This document shows, in pieces, positions 15,340 to 23,610 of a stretch of 64,000 nucleotides of DNA. A program made the translations under genes and the position numbers. The stretch lies in the NCBI RefSeq assembly GCF_032191775.1, contig NZ_CP132507.1, positions 1,947,001 to 2,011,000 on the forward strand, given 5' to 3'. The notes under the pieces are model-generated. The model saw nothing but the letters and a program-made list of their open reading frames with translations. It was not told the origin of the DNA and searched no databases. Source of the DNA: Rhodoferax mekongensis. Its GTDB lineage: Bacteria; Pseudomonadota; Gammaproteobacteria; Burkholderiales; Burkholderiaceae_C. The stretch's first letter is position 1. The number at the start of each line of letters is the position of its first letter.

Positions 15340-15747
15340 CTACTCTTCTCCGCGATTGCCGCGGGCTCGCTTGATGCCACTGCGTTGGGCTTTGTCTTCC
15401 CGTCTGCGCACGCGGGATGCGTAGGTGGGTCGCGTCGCCTTACGCAGCGGAGGCTCAATGGCAGCGGCCTCCAGGATGGCGCGCAAGCGTTCGTAGGCAT
15501 CCTGGCGGTTCAGTTCGCGTGTGCGGTGCTGTTGGGCTTTGAGAATCAGGACCCCTTCCCGTGTGATGCGGCCGTCAGCGCTTTGCAGCAAGCGCTCTTT
15601 CATCGCGTCCGGCAGTGAAGAGCCCGGAATATCAAAGCGCAAATGGATGGCACTGGAAACTTTGTTGACGTTCTGGCCACCGGCGCCTTGAGCGCGGATG
15701 GAGATCAGCTGTGCTTCCGCGACAAAGCGGTCAAAAAGAAAAGCCAC
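15340..15747 (-). CDS. arfB: Alternative ribosome-rescue factor ArfB (YaeJ/ICT1 family)
   Basis: A 135-residue class-I release-factor-like protein that frees stalled ribosomes by hydrolysing peptidyl-tRNA in the P site without a stop codon. The GGQ catalytic motif is at 23-25 (GAGGQNVNKVSSA). The C-terminal tail from about 105 is rich in Arg and Lys (YASRVRRREDKAQ), as needed to enter the empty mRNA channel. It lacks the codon-recognition domain of RF1/RF2, and the length fits ArfB (about 140). It lies next to the ssrA-linked element, pointing toward it, so tmRNA and its backup would have been convergent neighbours before insertion. Confidence 0.93.
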   Translation of the reverse strand: MAFLFDRFVAEAQLISIRAQGAGGQNVNKVSSAIHLRFDIPGSSLPDAMKERLLQSADGRITREGVLILKAQQHRTRELNRQDAYERLRAILEAAAIEPPLRKATRPTYASRVRRREDKAQRSGIKRARGNRGEE

Positions 15748-15809
15748 AGTGGGGTGCTTAGGCGGTTAGACTGCCTCGCACCATACCACTCCCGAACAAG
15801 GACTCTCCC

Positions 15810-15959
15810 ATGGCCAAAGGTCAGCAAAAATCCAACAAAGAGTCCAAGAAGCCCAAGAAGGACAGTACTGCGCCCAAGCCCCTGTCCAGCGGCGAGCCGG
15901 TGCGCGCTACGGTGACGACAGCAGTGATGCCACGCGGCAAGCTCAAAAACAAGGCCTGA
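15810..15959 (+). CDS. Small Lys-rich protein, conserved in comamonads
   Basis: A 49-residue frame starting MAKGQQKSNKESKKPKKDST and ending KLKNKA. It is strongly basic at the N-terminus and has no hydrophobic core, so it is probably disordered or nucleic-acid binding. Similar MAKGQQK proteins are, to my recollection, common unnamed genes in this family of bacteria. GGACTCTCCC precedes the ATG (weak). The stop codon lies inside a terminator stem. Function unknown. Confidence 0.6.
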   Translation: MAKGQQKSNKESKKPKKDSTAPKPLSSGEPVRATVTTAVMPRGKLKNKA

Positions 15960-15974
15960 CGAATCAGGCCTTGT
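15949..15974. terminator. Hairpin overlapping a stop codon
   Basis: Perfect 11-bp stem ACAAGGCCTGA / TCAGGCCTTGT with loop CGAA. The TGA of the small basic protein is the last triplet of the left arm. It sits between convergent genes and probably works in both directions, although T tracts are short. Confidence 0.6.
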
Positions 15975-15978
15975 CGGG

Positions 15979-16896
15979 TTACAGAAGCGCTTGGGTTTCT
16001 GAGTAGGTGGGGGGCTGGCAGCCCGCCCTGGAACAGTTGATGGCCGCAGCCTGCATGGCTTCCACCAAGGTTTGCTTCACACGTCCTTTGCCATCGGCAT
16101 TGAGGACCCAGTCGCCCAGGCAATTGCCCCAGAATGTATCGCCTGCGCCGACCGTGTCGACCACGGTCGTGCGTGGTACGTCTGCATCTGCAAAAGCGCC
16201 GTCCACTTCCAGCCAGGCGCCTTGACCGCCAAAGGTCAAGGCGATGCGGCTGGCGCCTTGGTCGCGGAACAGGGCTGCAATCTGGGCACCTTGTGCCCGG
16301 CTTGGTGCATGCACGCCGAGCAACTCCAGGTCTTCGTCGCTGGCCTTGATCCAGTCGGCCAGCTTGGCCACTTGCTTCACTGCTTCCACGTAAGCAGCCA
16401 GATCAGCTGCGAGCTTGGGGCGCAGGTTCACATCCACACTGATGGTCCAACCCAAGTCCTTGGCGCCCTGGAGGATCGCAAGCACCTTGGTGTGCTCGGG
16501 CGGCACCAACAGCAGGGAGCCGGTGTGCAGCACGCCGGGTGGGTGGGCTTTGAGCATGGCTAGCACACCCGCGGCGGTGTAATCCCGGTCGGCGATGCCT
16601 TCGCGATAGAAGCCATAACTAGGCTGGCCGTCTGTAATCTGCACCACAGCGAGCGAGGTCGGCAAACGACTCTCACCGGCCAGCACTTGGACGCCATCCT
16701 TTTGCAGTTGCTGGCCCAGTTGTTGCCCGAAGCGGTCAGTGGACAGCGGGTTCACATAGCCCACCGGAGCACCGCGCAGTGCCGCTGCACGCGCCATGTT
16801 GTAGGGGCTGCCGCCCATAAATGGGCGCAGAGTCCCGTCAGGCTGCGAGAGGCAGTCCATCAATGCTTCACCGAGTACCCAGATAGATGCTGTCAT
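15979..16896 (-). CDS. PfkB-family carbohydrate kinase, probable fructokinase
   Basis: A 305-residue sugar kinase of the ribokinase fold. The N-terminal glycine motif GGSPYNMARAAALRG and the C-terminal ATP/anion-hole motif DTVGAGDTFWGN (catalytic Asp in GAGD) are intact. Similarity in the substrate half (TLRPFMGGSPYN, YGFYREGIADRDY) favours fructose as substrate, giving fructose 6-phosphate. Length is normal. It is transcribed away from the transaldolase-like gene at 17383 with a shared 486-base intergenic region, and the two enzymes could act on the same hexose phosphate pool. Substrate is inferred; kinase family is sure. Confidence 0.85.
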   Translation of the reverse strand: MTASIWVLGEALMDCLSQPDGTLRPFMGGSPYNMARAAALRGAPVGYVNPLSTDRFGQQLGQQLQKDGVQVLAGESRLPTSLAVVQITDGQPSYGFYREGIADRDYTAAGVLAMLKAHPPGVLHTGSLLLVPPEHTKVLAILQGAKDLGWTISVDVNLRPKLAADLAAYVEAVKQVAKLADWIKASDEDLELLGVHAPSRAQGAQIAALFRDQGASRIALTFGGQGAWLEVDGAFADADVPRTTVVDTVGAGDTFWGNCLGDWVLNADGKGRVKQTLVEAMQAAAINCSRAGCQPPTYSETQALL

Positions 16897-17382
16897 TTTT
16901 TTAAAGAATCGTTGGCGACGGATGACCTCAGTTCAAACAGCCTTATCCACCATACCGATGGCAGTGAAGCGTTTGAATGTTAAGTCTCCGTCTATTTCAT
17001 TCCATGGAGGATGGTTGGCCGGAACGCGCCATGGCTAGAGCTTAAACCGGCTTTCAGGTGCGTACTTAGCTTGTTTCTGCGAATGTTGATACCCGCTTGA
17101 CGCCCTTGAACGCCAGTTTCTTGCAGGCCTTTTCACCAAGACGCGGAAGGGCAAACCTTGCGGGATTACAACAGATTTTGAACTAAATAAATCTAGTAGT
17201 TTTACTTAGTTGCCTGGCAGATGCTTTCCTTCATAGTGCGCAGGTTTCAGCGGTAGGCGTAGACATGGTGCAATGCAATTTGAATGCAACCCGATGGTTC
17301 CAAGCTCGCAACGCTCTACATCGCAAAAGCGTTATTCTCTAAGGCCTTCACCGGTCAATGCCGGTCTTTATCAGAGAGTTGC
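16897..17382. promoter_or_regulatory. Divergent intergenic region with an operator-like palindrome
   Basis: This 486-base stretch between divergent kinase and aldolase-like genes has no credible gene. Near 17181-17211 an imperfect palindrome of 31 bases reads AACTAAATAAAT, a short spacer, then TTTTACTTAGTT; the arms match at 11 of 12 positions in reverse complement. Its AT-rich context fits a promoter/operator for the flanking genes. No terminator or RNA gene was recognised. Confidence 0.4.
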
Positions 17383-18060
17383 ATGGTCAAAATTTATCTG
17401 GATTCAGCGCGCGTTGATAGTTGGTCGCTGCCTGCGGGCTGTCCGCCGATGCGTGGTGTCACTACCAATCCCACGCTTGTTTTTCAAGCGGGTCTTCCTG
17501 TCAACCTGTCCACGTATTTGGGCTTGATTTCCGCGGCAGCGGATCACGGCATGGCCGAATTGATGTTGCAGTTGCCCCAGAGTAATCCTGCGCAGGCCCG
17601 AGAATGGCTCAAGACACTTCAACCTGCGGCCCACGCCCGGAATGTCGGGCTAACGATCAAGCTGCCTTGTGCGCCTGATTGGGAAGCCTGTATTGACGCG
17701 GTGAGGGCAGAGGAGCAAGGCATCCTGCTGACTGGCCTGTCCAACGCGGTTCAATTGCTCTGGGCCCAGAGCAAGGGCGTTCAATATGTAGCGCCCTACG
17801 TAGGCCGCCTGGCCAATGACGGACGTAACGTCTGGGCACTGATGGAGGCATGCGTTCGCGTGCAGGCCCACGGGCCCGCATTGCTGGCGGCCAGCATCAA
17901 GACGCCCGAAGTCCTGGCACAACTGGTGGCGGTGGGCGCCGCTGCTGTGACCTTGCCGCCCGCCAGTCTTGCAGCGTGGTGTACCGATGCACTGACCCAG
18001 ACTGCAGTGCAGCAGTTTGATCACGATATCCAGGCGAGCTTGAAGATTCCCCAACGCTAA
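17383..18060 (+). CDS. Transaldolase / fructose-6-phosphate aldolase family protein
   Basis: A 225-residue class-I aldolase-fold protein. It begins VKIYLDSARVDSW, followed by GVTTNPTLV (the conserved T-T-N-P motif) and a candidate Schiff-base lysine in LTIKLPC. Later blocks GILLTGLSNAVQLLWAQSKG, YVAPYVGRLANDGRN and LAASIKTPEVL match small transaldolases such as FSA/TalC. Start at 17383 is chosen by the family N-terminus; GAGAG lies upstream, and the longer frame from 17284 lacks support. Expected reaction: transfer or cleavage of dihydroxyacetone units from sugar phosphates in the cytoplasm. It differs from canonical TalC in several spots, so substrate is open. Confidence 0.8.
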   Translation: MVKIYLDSARVDSWSLPAGCPPMRGVTTNPTLVFQAGLPVNLSTYLGLISAAADHGMAELMLQLPQSNPAQAREWLKTLQPAAHARNVGLTIKLPCAPDWEACIDAVRAEEQGILLTGLSNAVQLLWAQSKGVQYVAPYVGRLANDGRNVWALMEACVRVQAHGPALLAASIKTPEVLAQLVAVGAAAVTLPPASLAAWCTDALTQTAVQQFDHDIQASLKIPQR

Positions 18061-18157
18061 ACGCGGCAGTCGGACTTGTGCGCATCGCGTGCAGGGTTAA
18101 CGCAGTTTCGCGATACTCGCCACCCAGCCATCTTGCTGGGATGCCGGTAGCGCATTG

Positions 18158-19702
18158 ATGTCTTACAGCGTTGTCTGGTTCAAACGCGACCTCCGAACAC
18201 ACGATCACGCGGCATTGCACCATGCCCTCCGGTCGGGGCCCGTGCTGTGCCTCTATTGCGTAGAACCCACGCTGTGGGCCCAAGCTGACGCGTCTACGCA
18301 GCACTACCACTTCACGCTGGAGTGTTTGCGGGATTTGTGGGTGCAGCTCAAACACAAAGGGCTGCGCCTGCATCTGGTCGTGGGTGACGCACCGGAGGTC
18401 TTGGCACGACTGCACGCAGAGGCGCCTTTTATGGCCATTTACTCCCATGAGGAAACCGGCAATGAGGCCAGCTATGCCCGGGATCGGGCGGTCTCCCGTT
18501 GGTGCAAAGCGCTGGGAGTGGTCTGGCATCAATACAAACAATTTGGCGTGGTGCGTGGAGTCGTCAACCGCGATGTGTGGCACCTGCAATGGACCGAGCA
18601 CATGTCCGGGGCGCAGATCGGCATAGATGATTCTTTGCATGCGGTCAGCATTGCGTTGCCCTGGGACGCGTCCACGCCCCCGGTGGCAGCCAGTCTCGGC
18701 TTGGAAGAACCTGACAAGCCTTACCGTCAAGCCGGTGGCAGGGCGCGTGCAGAGCAGGTTTTGCAGAGTTTCTTGACGGATCGCAGCGCGCGCTATCGGG
18801 GGGGTATTTCGTCGCCCCTTTCTGCCAGCGAGGCCTGCTCACGCCTGTCGCCCTACCTGGCCTTGGGTTGCCTGAGTGTCCGTGAGGTGGTGCAAGCCGT
18901 GCAACAAGCGCAAAAGGCCTCGGGAGAAGGGCTTAAGCGCCATCAGGCGGGTTTGCGATCCTTCACCAGCCGCTTGCACTGGCATTGCCACTTCATCCAA
19001 AAGCTGGAATCCGAGCCTGATATCGAATTCCGGAACATGCACCGGGGTTATGACGGCCTTCGGGAGTCCGAGCACGACCCTGAGCGCCTCGAGGTGCTGA
19101 TGGCAGGCCGTACAGGTTGGCCTTTGGTAGATGCGTGCATTGCCATGCTGCGTGAAACCGGCTGGGTCAACTTCCGCATGCGGGCCATGATTGTGTCCAT
19201 TGCCGCCTATCCTTTGTGGCTGCACTGGCGACCTGTTGGTGAATGGCTCGCCAGAGAGTTTTTGGACTATGAGCCCGGCATCCACTGGAGCCAGTTGCAG
19301 ATGCAGTCGGGCACGACGGGCATCAATATTCCGCGTATTTACAACCCCATCAAGCAAGCACGTGACCAGGACCCCGAGGGCCAATTCGTCAGGCGATGGT
19401 TGCCTGCCATGCGCAAAGTGCCGGACGCCTGGTTGTTCGAGCCCTGGCGCATGCCCTTGGACATGCAAAGCCGCCTAGGGCTGACAGTGGATGGTCCGGA
19501 GCCTGACATTCCGCAGCCTTTGGTGGATTTGGAGGCGGCGACCCGTGAGGCCAAAAAGCGCCTGTTTGAACTGCGTGCGCAGCCCAGTGTGAGGGCGGCA
19601 AAGGCGGGCATCGTGCACAAGCACGGATCGCGAACATTCCGATCCTCGCGCGGTGCTGACAAGAGGTCTCCGTCGGATCACTCCCAATTGGAACTGTTAT
19701 GA
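18158..19702 (+). CDS. Deoxyribodipyrimidine photolyase-family flavoprotein
   Basis: A 514-residue protein of the photolyase/cryptochrome family. It starts [19 protein letters not shown] (antenna-binding Rossmann domain, about 1-130). The FAD-binding helical domain holds [38 protein letters not shown] and [19 protein letters not shown]. The last segment has the [19 protein letters not shown] signature. Role: light-driven repair of pyrimidine dimers or light sensing. First gene of a four-gene operon; its TGA overlaps the next ATG. The start codon is ATG at 18158 although a TTG lies one codon earlier. Which lesion it repairs cannot be told from sequence here. Confidence 0.88.
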   Translation: MSYSVVWFKRDLRTHDHAALHHALRSGPVLCLYCVEPTLWAQADASTQHYHFTLECLRDLWVQLKHKGLRLHLVVGDAPEVLARLHAEAPFMAIYSHEETGNEASYARDRAVSRWCKALGVVWHQYKQFGVVRGVVNRDVWHLQWTEHMSGAQIGIDDSLHAVSIALPWDASTPPVAASLGLEEPDKPYRQAGGRARAEQVLQSFLTDRSARYRGGISSPLSASEACSRLSPYLALGCLSVREVVQAVQQAQKASGEGLKRHQAGLRSFTSRLHWHCHFIQKLESEPDIEFRNMHRGYDGLRESEHDPERLEVLMAGRTGWPLVDACIAMLRETGWVNFRMRAMIVSIAAYPLWLHWRPVGEWLAREFLDYEPGIHWSQLQMQSGTTGINIPRIYNPIKQARDQDPEGQFVRRWLPAMRKVPDAWLFEPWRMPLDMQSRLGLTVDGPEPDIPQPLVDLEAATREAKKRLFELRAQPSVRAAKAGIVHKHGSRTFRSSRGADKRSPSDHSQLELL

Positions 19703-19848
19703 AAATGCGGAAGAAATCTGACTTGCCCCGCAAGACATGCGTGGCGTGTGGCTTGCCCTTTCAATGGCGCAAGAAGTGGGAAAAAGTCTGGGACGAGGTC
19801 AAATACTGCTCAGACCGTTGCCGGCAACAAGGAACCAAAAAATCATGA
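19699..19848 (+). CDS. DUF2256 small zinc-finger protein
   Basis: A 49-residue protein with [20 protein letters not shown] followed by the block [10 protein letters not shown]: two CxxC/CxxxC pairs that should bind one zinc ion, and the W-R-K-K-W core that marks DUF2256. Such proteins are known neighbours of cryptochrome/photolyase genes, and their function is unknown. Both ends overlap neighbours by four bases (ATGA), so it is co-translated between the photolyase and the DASH cryptochrome. Too short for many gene finders but firmly supported by motif and coupling. Confidence 0.88.
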   Translation: MKMRKKSDLPRKTCVACGLPFQWRKKWEKVWDEVKYCSDRCRQQGTKKS

Positions 19849-21212
19849 GTCTTGTTAACGTTGGCGCACCGGTGATTTACTGGTTCCGGTCTGACATGCG
19901 CTTGCAAGACAACCCTGCCTGGACGCGTGCATGTGCCATGGGGCGTCCGGTAATAGCGGTTACTTTTGCTCCGGTCTTGTCTGCCCGGGAGGTTGCTTGG
20001 GGCATTCCGGGCCTCAGCCCTTCCCGCAAAGCATGGTGGGCTGCGACGGTGCAGGAGCTGCGGAGGGAGTTGGATGCGCTGGGCGTCTCGCTGCTCGTTC
20101 TCCGGGGTGGGGCCATGGAGGATTTGGTGCGTTTGTGTGAAACCAGTGGCGCCGTCGCGTTGGTGTGCGAAGAGATTGCGGCTCCCTATGAGGAAGCTCA
20201 ATTGTCCTCATTGCGGGCGTCCGGCATGGTGGTCCACAGCGTCTGGCAAAGCACTTTGTTTAAGGCGGAAGATCTTCCTTTTTCCGTGACCAATCTGCCG
20301 GGCGTATTCACCCGTTTTCGCAACGAAGTCGAGCGGGCCAAGGTTCCATTCCGCACCCCGTTGCCGGCTCCCGTGAATGTGTCGGGCTATGACCTCACCT
20401 CGGATACGGTGACATTCGTTGAAGACTTTGCGGATGGGGAAGATGCCAGTAAATTTGTGGCTGATTCCCGCAGTGCATTTCAGTGGCGTTCTGGCTCTTT
20501 TGATGCCAACGACGAAGTTTTGCATCTTGATGAGGTGCGCGCGGGCAGTGCCGGTGGCCATGCGTATCTGCGAAGTTACCTGGAGTCCAGCCGGGTGGCG
20601 CAGTACAAGGCCACACGCAATGGTTTGACGGGCATGGCCTACTCCAGCAAATGGTCGCCGTGGTTGGCACTGGGGGCAGTGTCAGCCCCGGAAATGATGG
20701 CTGCCCTCAAAGCGCACGAGAGAAATCATGGCGCTACGGACGGCAGCTATTGGTTATGGTTTGAACTGCTGTGGCGGGACTATTTCCGGTGGTTGCATCT
20801 GCAATATGGTGTAGGCCTCTATCGCCCAAAGGGCTTGCTGGAGGCTCCCATGTCTGAGCGGGTGCCTCACCACCGGCGCTCATTCACCTTGTGGACAGAA
20901 GGGCGCACTGGTTGCGACTTGGTGGATGCGGGCATGCGTGAATTAGCTTGCAGCGGGTACTTATCAAACCGGATGCGGCAGGTGGTAGCCAGCTTCCTGA
21001 TTTATGAACTGGGTTGCGATTGGCGCGCTGGCGCGGCGTGGTTCGAGTCGCAGTTGCTGGATTTTGATGTGTATTCCAACCAGGGGAACTGGCTGTACAT
21101 CGCCGGTTTGGGCACTGACCCGCGTGGGGGGCGTCGCTTCAACATAGCCAAGCAAACGGCTGACCATGACCCCGATGGCGCCTACCGCGCTTTGTGGAGC
21201 ACCGGGTCATGA
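19845..21212 (+). CDS. cry: Cryptochrome DASH
   Basis: A 455-residue flavoprotein starting [24 protein letters not shown]-type features: FRNDLRLxDN-like start ([13 protein letters not shown]), the TxFR block ([11 protein letters not shown]), and the C-terminal [22 protein letters not shown], diagnostic for the DASH clade. FAD-contacting residues are in [14 protein letters not shown] and [29 protein letters not shown] proteins repair cyclobutane dimers in single-stranded DNA and may signal light. Start at 19845 overlaps the DUF2256 stop; its own TGA overlaps the next ATG at 21209. Intact and of usual length. Confidence 0.92.
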   Translation: MSLVNVGAPVIYWFRSDMRLQDNPAWTRACAMGRPVIAVTFAPVLSAREVAWGIPGLSPSRKAWWAATVQELRRELDALGVSLLVLRGGAMEDLVRLCETSGAVALVCEEIAAPYEEAQLSSLRASGMVVHSVWQSTLFKAEDLPFSVTNLPGVFTRFRNEVERAKVPFRTPLPAPVNVSGYDLTSDTVTFVEDFADGEDASKFVADSRSAFQWRSGSFDANDEVLHLDEVRAGSAGGHAYLRSYLESSRVAQYKATRNGLTGMAYSSKWSPWLALGAVSAPEMMAALKAHERNHGATDGSYWLWFELLWRDYFRWLHLQYGVGLYRPKGLLEAPMSERVPHHRRSFTLWTEGRTGCDLVDAGMRELACSGYLSNRMRQVVASFLIYELGCDWRAGAAWFESQLLDFDVYSNQGNWLYIAGLGTDPRGGRRFNIAKQTADHDPDGAYRALWSTGS

Positions 21213-22771
21213 ATGCAGCACAGACTTCTGCCCGTACCGTTCGCCTGATTCTGGGGGATCAGCTCAATCCGCAACACAGCTGGTTTGCAACGGTTGATCC
21301 CCAGGTGGTGTACTTGATGATGGAAGTCCGCCAGGAGACGAACTATGTGCTTCACCACGCCCAAAAAGTCATCTCCATTTTTGCTGCCATGCGGGCCATG
21401 GCCACCGAGCTCAGGGCCGATGGCCATCGCGTGCACTACATCTCTATAGGCCAGCCGGAAAGTGAAAACGCGATGGTGGAAAACATCGCGAAGATAGTCC
21501 ATTCATTGGCAGCAACGCATTTCGAATACCAGGAGCCAGACGAGTGGCGTTTGGACGCATTGCTACGTGAATACGCCGCCATGGCCGAAGCCTCCGGCAC
21601 CCATGCCAGCCGCATGGTATCGAGCGAGCATTTCTTTACCGGACGGCTGGAGACGAGGCAGATGTTCAAACACGGTAAACGCTGGCTCATGGAAACCATG
21701 TACCGCCAGATGCGTGTACGCCACCGGGTGTTGCTGGATTCTGATGGCGAGCCTGAGGGCGGCCAGTGGAACTTCGATGCGGAAAATCGAAAAGCTTGGA
21801 AAGGCGATCCCGTTGAGCCGATCGATTTCAGGCCTAGCCATGACCACGGGGTACTTTGGAAAGAGATTCAGGCGGCGGGGGTGAAGACCTTTGGTCTTCC
21901 GGCGGCGAACGCTATCCGCTGGCCCGTGGACCGGGTTGAGGCACTGCAGCAACTGGATGGGTTCATCGCCCATGCGCTGCCGCATTTCGGTGACTACCAG
22001 GATGCCATGAGCCGGGAAGCCAAGAGGCTGTTTCACTCGATGCTGTCTTTTGCGCTGAACATCAAAATGCTGTCTCCGCGTGAAGTGGTAGCGCGTGTGG
22101 AGTCAGCCTGGCGATCCGGTGGGGTGCCTCTCCCTGCGGCCGAGGGGTTTATCAGGCAGATACTCGGTTGGCGCGAGTACGTACGCGGCGTGTACTGGGC
22201 GCAGATGCCGGGGTACGAATCCAACAATTTTCTGGAACACACTGCCGATTTGCCCGAGTGGTTCTGGACGGGCAAGACGCACATGGCGTGCATGTCAGCC
22301 GCCATCACCCAGTCCTTGGAAATGGCCCATGCACACCACATACAGCGGCTCATGGTCATCGGCAACTTTGCTTTGCTGGCCGGCTTGAATCCGACGGCCT
22401 TGCACGCATGGTATTTGGGCATTTATATCGATGCCTTTGAGTGGGTAGAGTTGCCCAACACCGTGGGCATGAGCCAGTTCGCTGATGCCGGTGGACTTGC
22501 CACCAAGCCTTACGTGTCCAGCGCCGCCTATATCGACCGCATGGGGGACTATTGCTCCGGGTGCCGGTACAACAAGAAACTCAAGACGGGAGCGGATGCT
22601 TGCCCGTTCAATTCGCTTTACTGGGAGTTTTACGAGAGACACACGCCCAAGCTCGGGCACAACGCCCGTATCGGGATGGCCTACCAACAGTTGAAGAAAA
22701 TGGACCCGGTGACTAAAGAAGGCCTGATGGAAAAGGCCCGCGAACTCCGGGCAGACCTGAACCGCCTCTAG
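21209..22771 (+). CDS. Iron-sulfur bacterial cryptochrome/photolyase ((6-4) photolyase PhrB type)
   Basis: A 520-residue member of the FeS-BCP group, whose Agrobacterium member PhrB repairs (6-4) photoproducts. It starts VRLILGDQLNPQHSWF, the N-terminal signature. The four cluster cysteines are Cys361 (HMACMSA), Cys449, Cys452 (YCSGCRY) and Cys465 (DACPFN), matching the known [4Fe-4S] ligation. QILGWREYVRGVYW and WVELPNTVGMSQFADAGGLATKPY contact flavin in this group. Fourth gene of the operon, overlapping the DASH stop by four bases. It probably repairs (6-4) lesions, complementing the upstream enzymes. Confidence 0.93.
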   Translation: MNAAQTSARTVRLILGDQLNPQHSWFATVDPQVVYLMMEVRQETNYVLHHAQKVISIFAAMRAMATELRADGHRVHYISIGQPESENAMVENIAKIVHSLAATHFEYQEPDEWRLDALLREYAAMAEASGTHASRMVSSEHFFTGRLETRQMFKHGKRWLMETMYRQMRVRHRVLLDSDGEPEGGQWNFDAENRKAWKGDPVEPIDFRPSHDHGVLWKEIQAAGVKTFGLPAANAIRWPVDRVEALQQLDGFIAHALPHFGDYQDAMSREAKRLFHSMLSFALNIKMLSPREVVARVESAWRSGGVPLPAAEGFIRQILGWREYVRGVYWAQMPGYESNNFLEHTADLPEWFWTGKTHMACMSAAITQSLEMAHAHHIQRLMVIGNFALLAGLNPTALHAWYLGIYIDAFEWVELPNTVGMSQFADAGGLATKPYVSSAAYIDRMGDYCSGCRYNKKLKTGADACPFNSLYWEFYERHTPKLGHNARIGMAYQQLKKMDPVTKEGLMEKARELRADLNRL

Positions 22772-22781
22772 CCAGTCAGCG

Positions 22782-23477
22782 CTATTGGAGCTTGTCCATC
22801 CGGCTGTCCAGGGGGCTCACAAACGAGTTCAGCTCCCAGCCGGAAGCGAGCCGGCTTTCCTGAAATTCTCCGCTGGAGAGGGGAGTAAATCCGGAGCCAG
22901 CGCCCTCGGCGGATTTGCTCTGGCGCCTGCGGGTCACTGCGGCCTGCAAGTGTTCACGAACGTTCTGAAAACGGGTATCCAGTTGCTTGTCGTTGGCCAC
23001 CATCGCTGCATGTTCACCGAGAAACGCCGTGCGGATTTGTGTCAGATGGGGGAGGTTGTCCGGGTCTACCACCCAGTACCGCACATTACATTGTTCCAGC
23101 AGGGTGTGTTTCAGCGTCTGGTTCCCTAGCGACAGGCCGCCCGGTCCCGGCACATCGACGCATCCGATGACTTTTCCGTCCAGCCCGCACACGGTAAATG
23201 TGCAATACACCCCGTTGAGCAGCTTGTACCAATGGGTAGCCTCCGTTTGTTCAGAGGGAATGGTGAACCGCGTTACAGGTAACTTGACCAGAACCTGCTG
23301 GTCAAACATGACCTTGGTCAGCCATAACCACACCTTTCGCTCCCGGCTGTTGACCATGGGGCGCACTTTCAGTGGCCAGACAGACGGGATGCGGCGCCGT
23401 TGCCTTTGCAGGTAACGGTTGCGCCAATAGGCGGCCGCAATGCCGGCTATCAACCCGCCCAAAAAATAAAAGAACAT
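22782..23477 (-). CDS. Membrane-anchored DUF2726 protein
   Basis: A 231-residue protein that starts FFYFLGGLIAGIAAAYWRNR: one N-terminal membrane helix, then a basic stretch and a DUF2726 domain (about 45-170: VNSRERKVWLWLTKVMFDQ, GCVDVPGPGGLSLGNQTLKH, LLEQCNVRYWVVDPDNLP). DUF2726 is related to restriction-endonuclease-like folds and often sits in topoisomerase- or nuclease-like proteins, but catalysis here is not shown. The start at 23477 is set by the membrane helix and AGGGTGA upstream; the longer frame to 23954 overlaps another gene. It converges with the photolyase operon, leaving ten bases. Confidence 0.75.
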   Translation of the reverse strand: MFFYFLGGLIAGIAAAYWRNRYLQRQRRRIPSVWPLKVRPMVNSRERKVWLWLTKVMFDQQVLVKLPVTRFTIPSEQTEATHWYKLLNGVYCTFTVCGLDGKVIGCVDVPGPGGLSLGNQTLKHTLLEQCNVRYWVVDPDNLPHLTQIRTAFLGEHAAMVANDKQLDTRFQNVREHLQAAVTRRRQSKSAEGAGSGFTPLSSGEFQESRLASGWELNSFVSPLDSRMDKLQ

Positions 23478-23610
23478 GAGTTCACCCTGAATGTGAGGCT
23501 TTCTGTGAAGCCTTTGATATCCGCAAAAGTTTATCCGTCTTTTGCAATCCCCGCTATGGATCCAAGAGGGGGATGAGTGGGTGGGCCAGACTATTGACGA
23601 GCTGGTTTGA

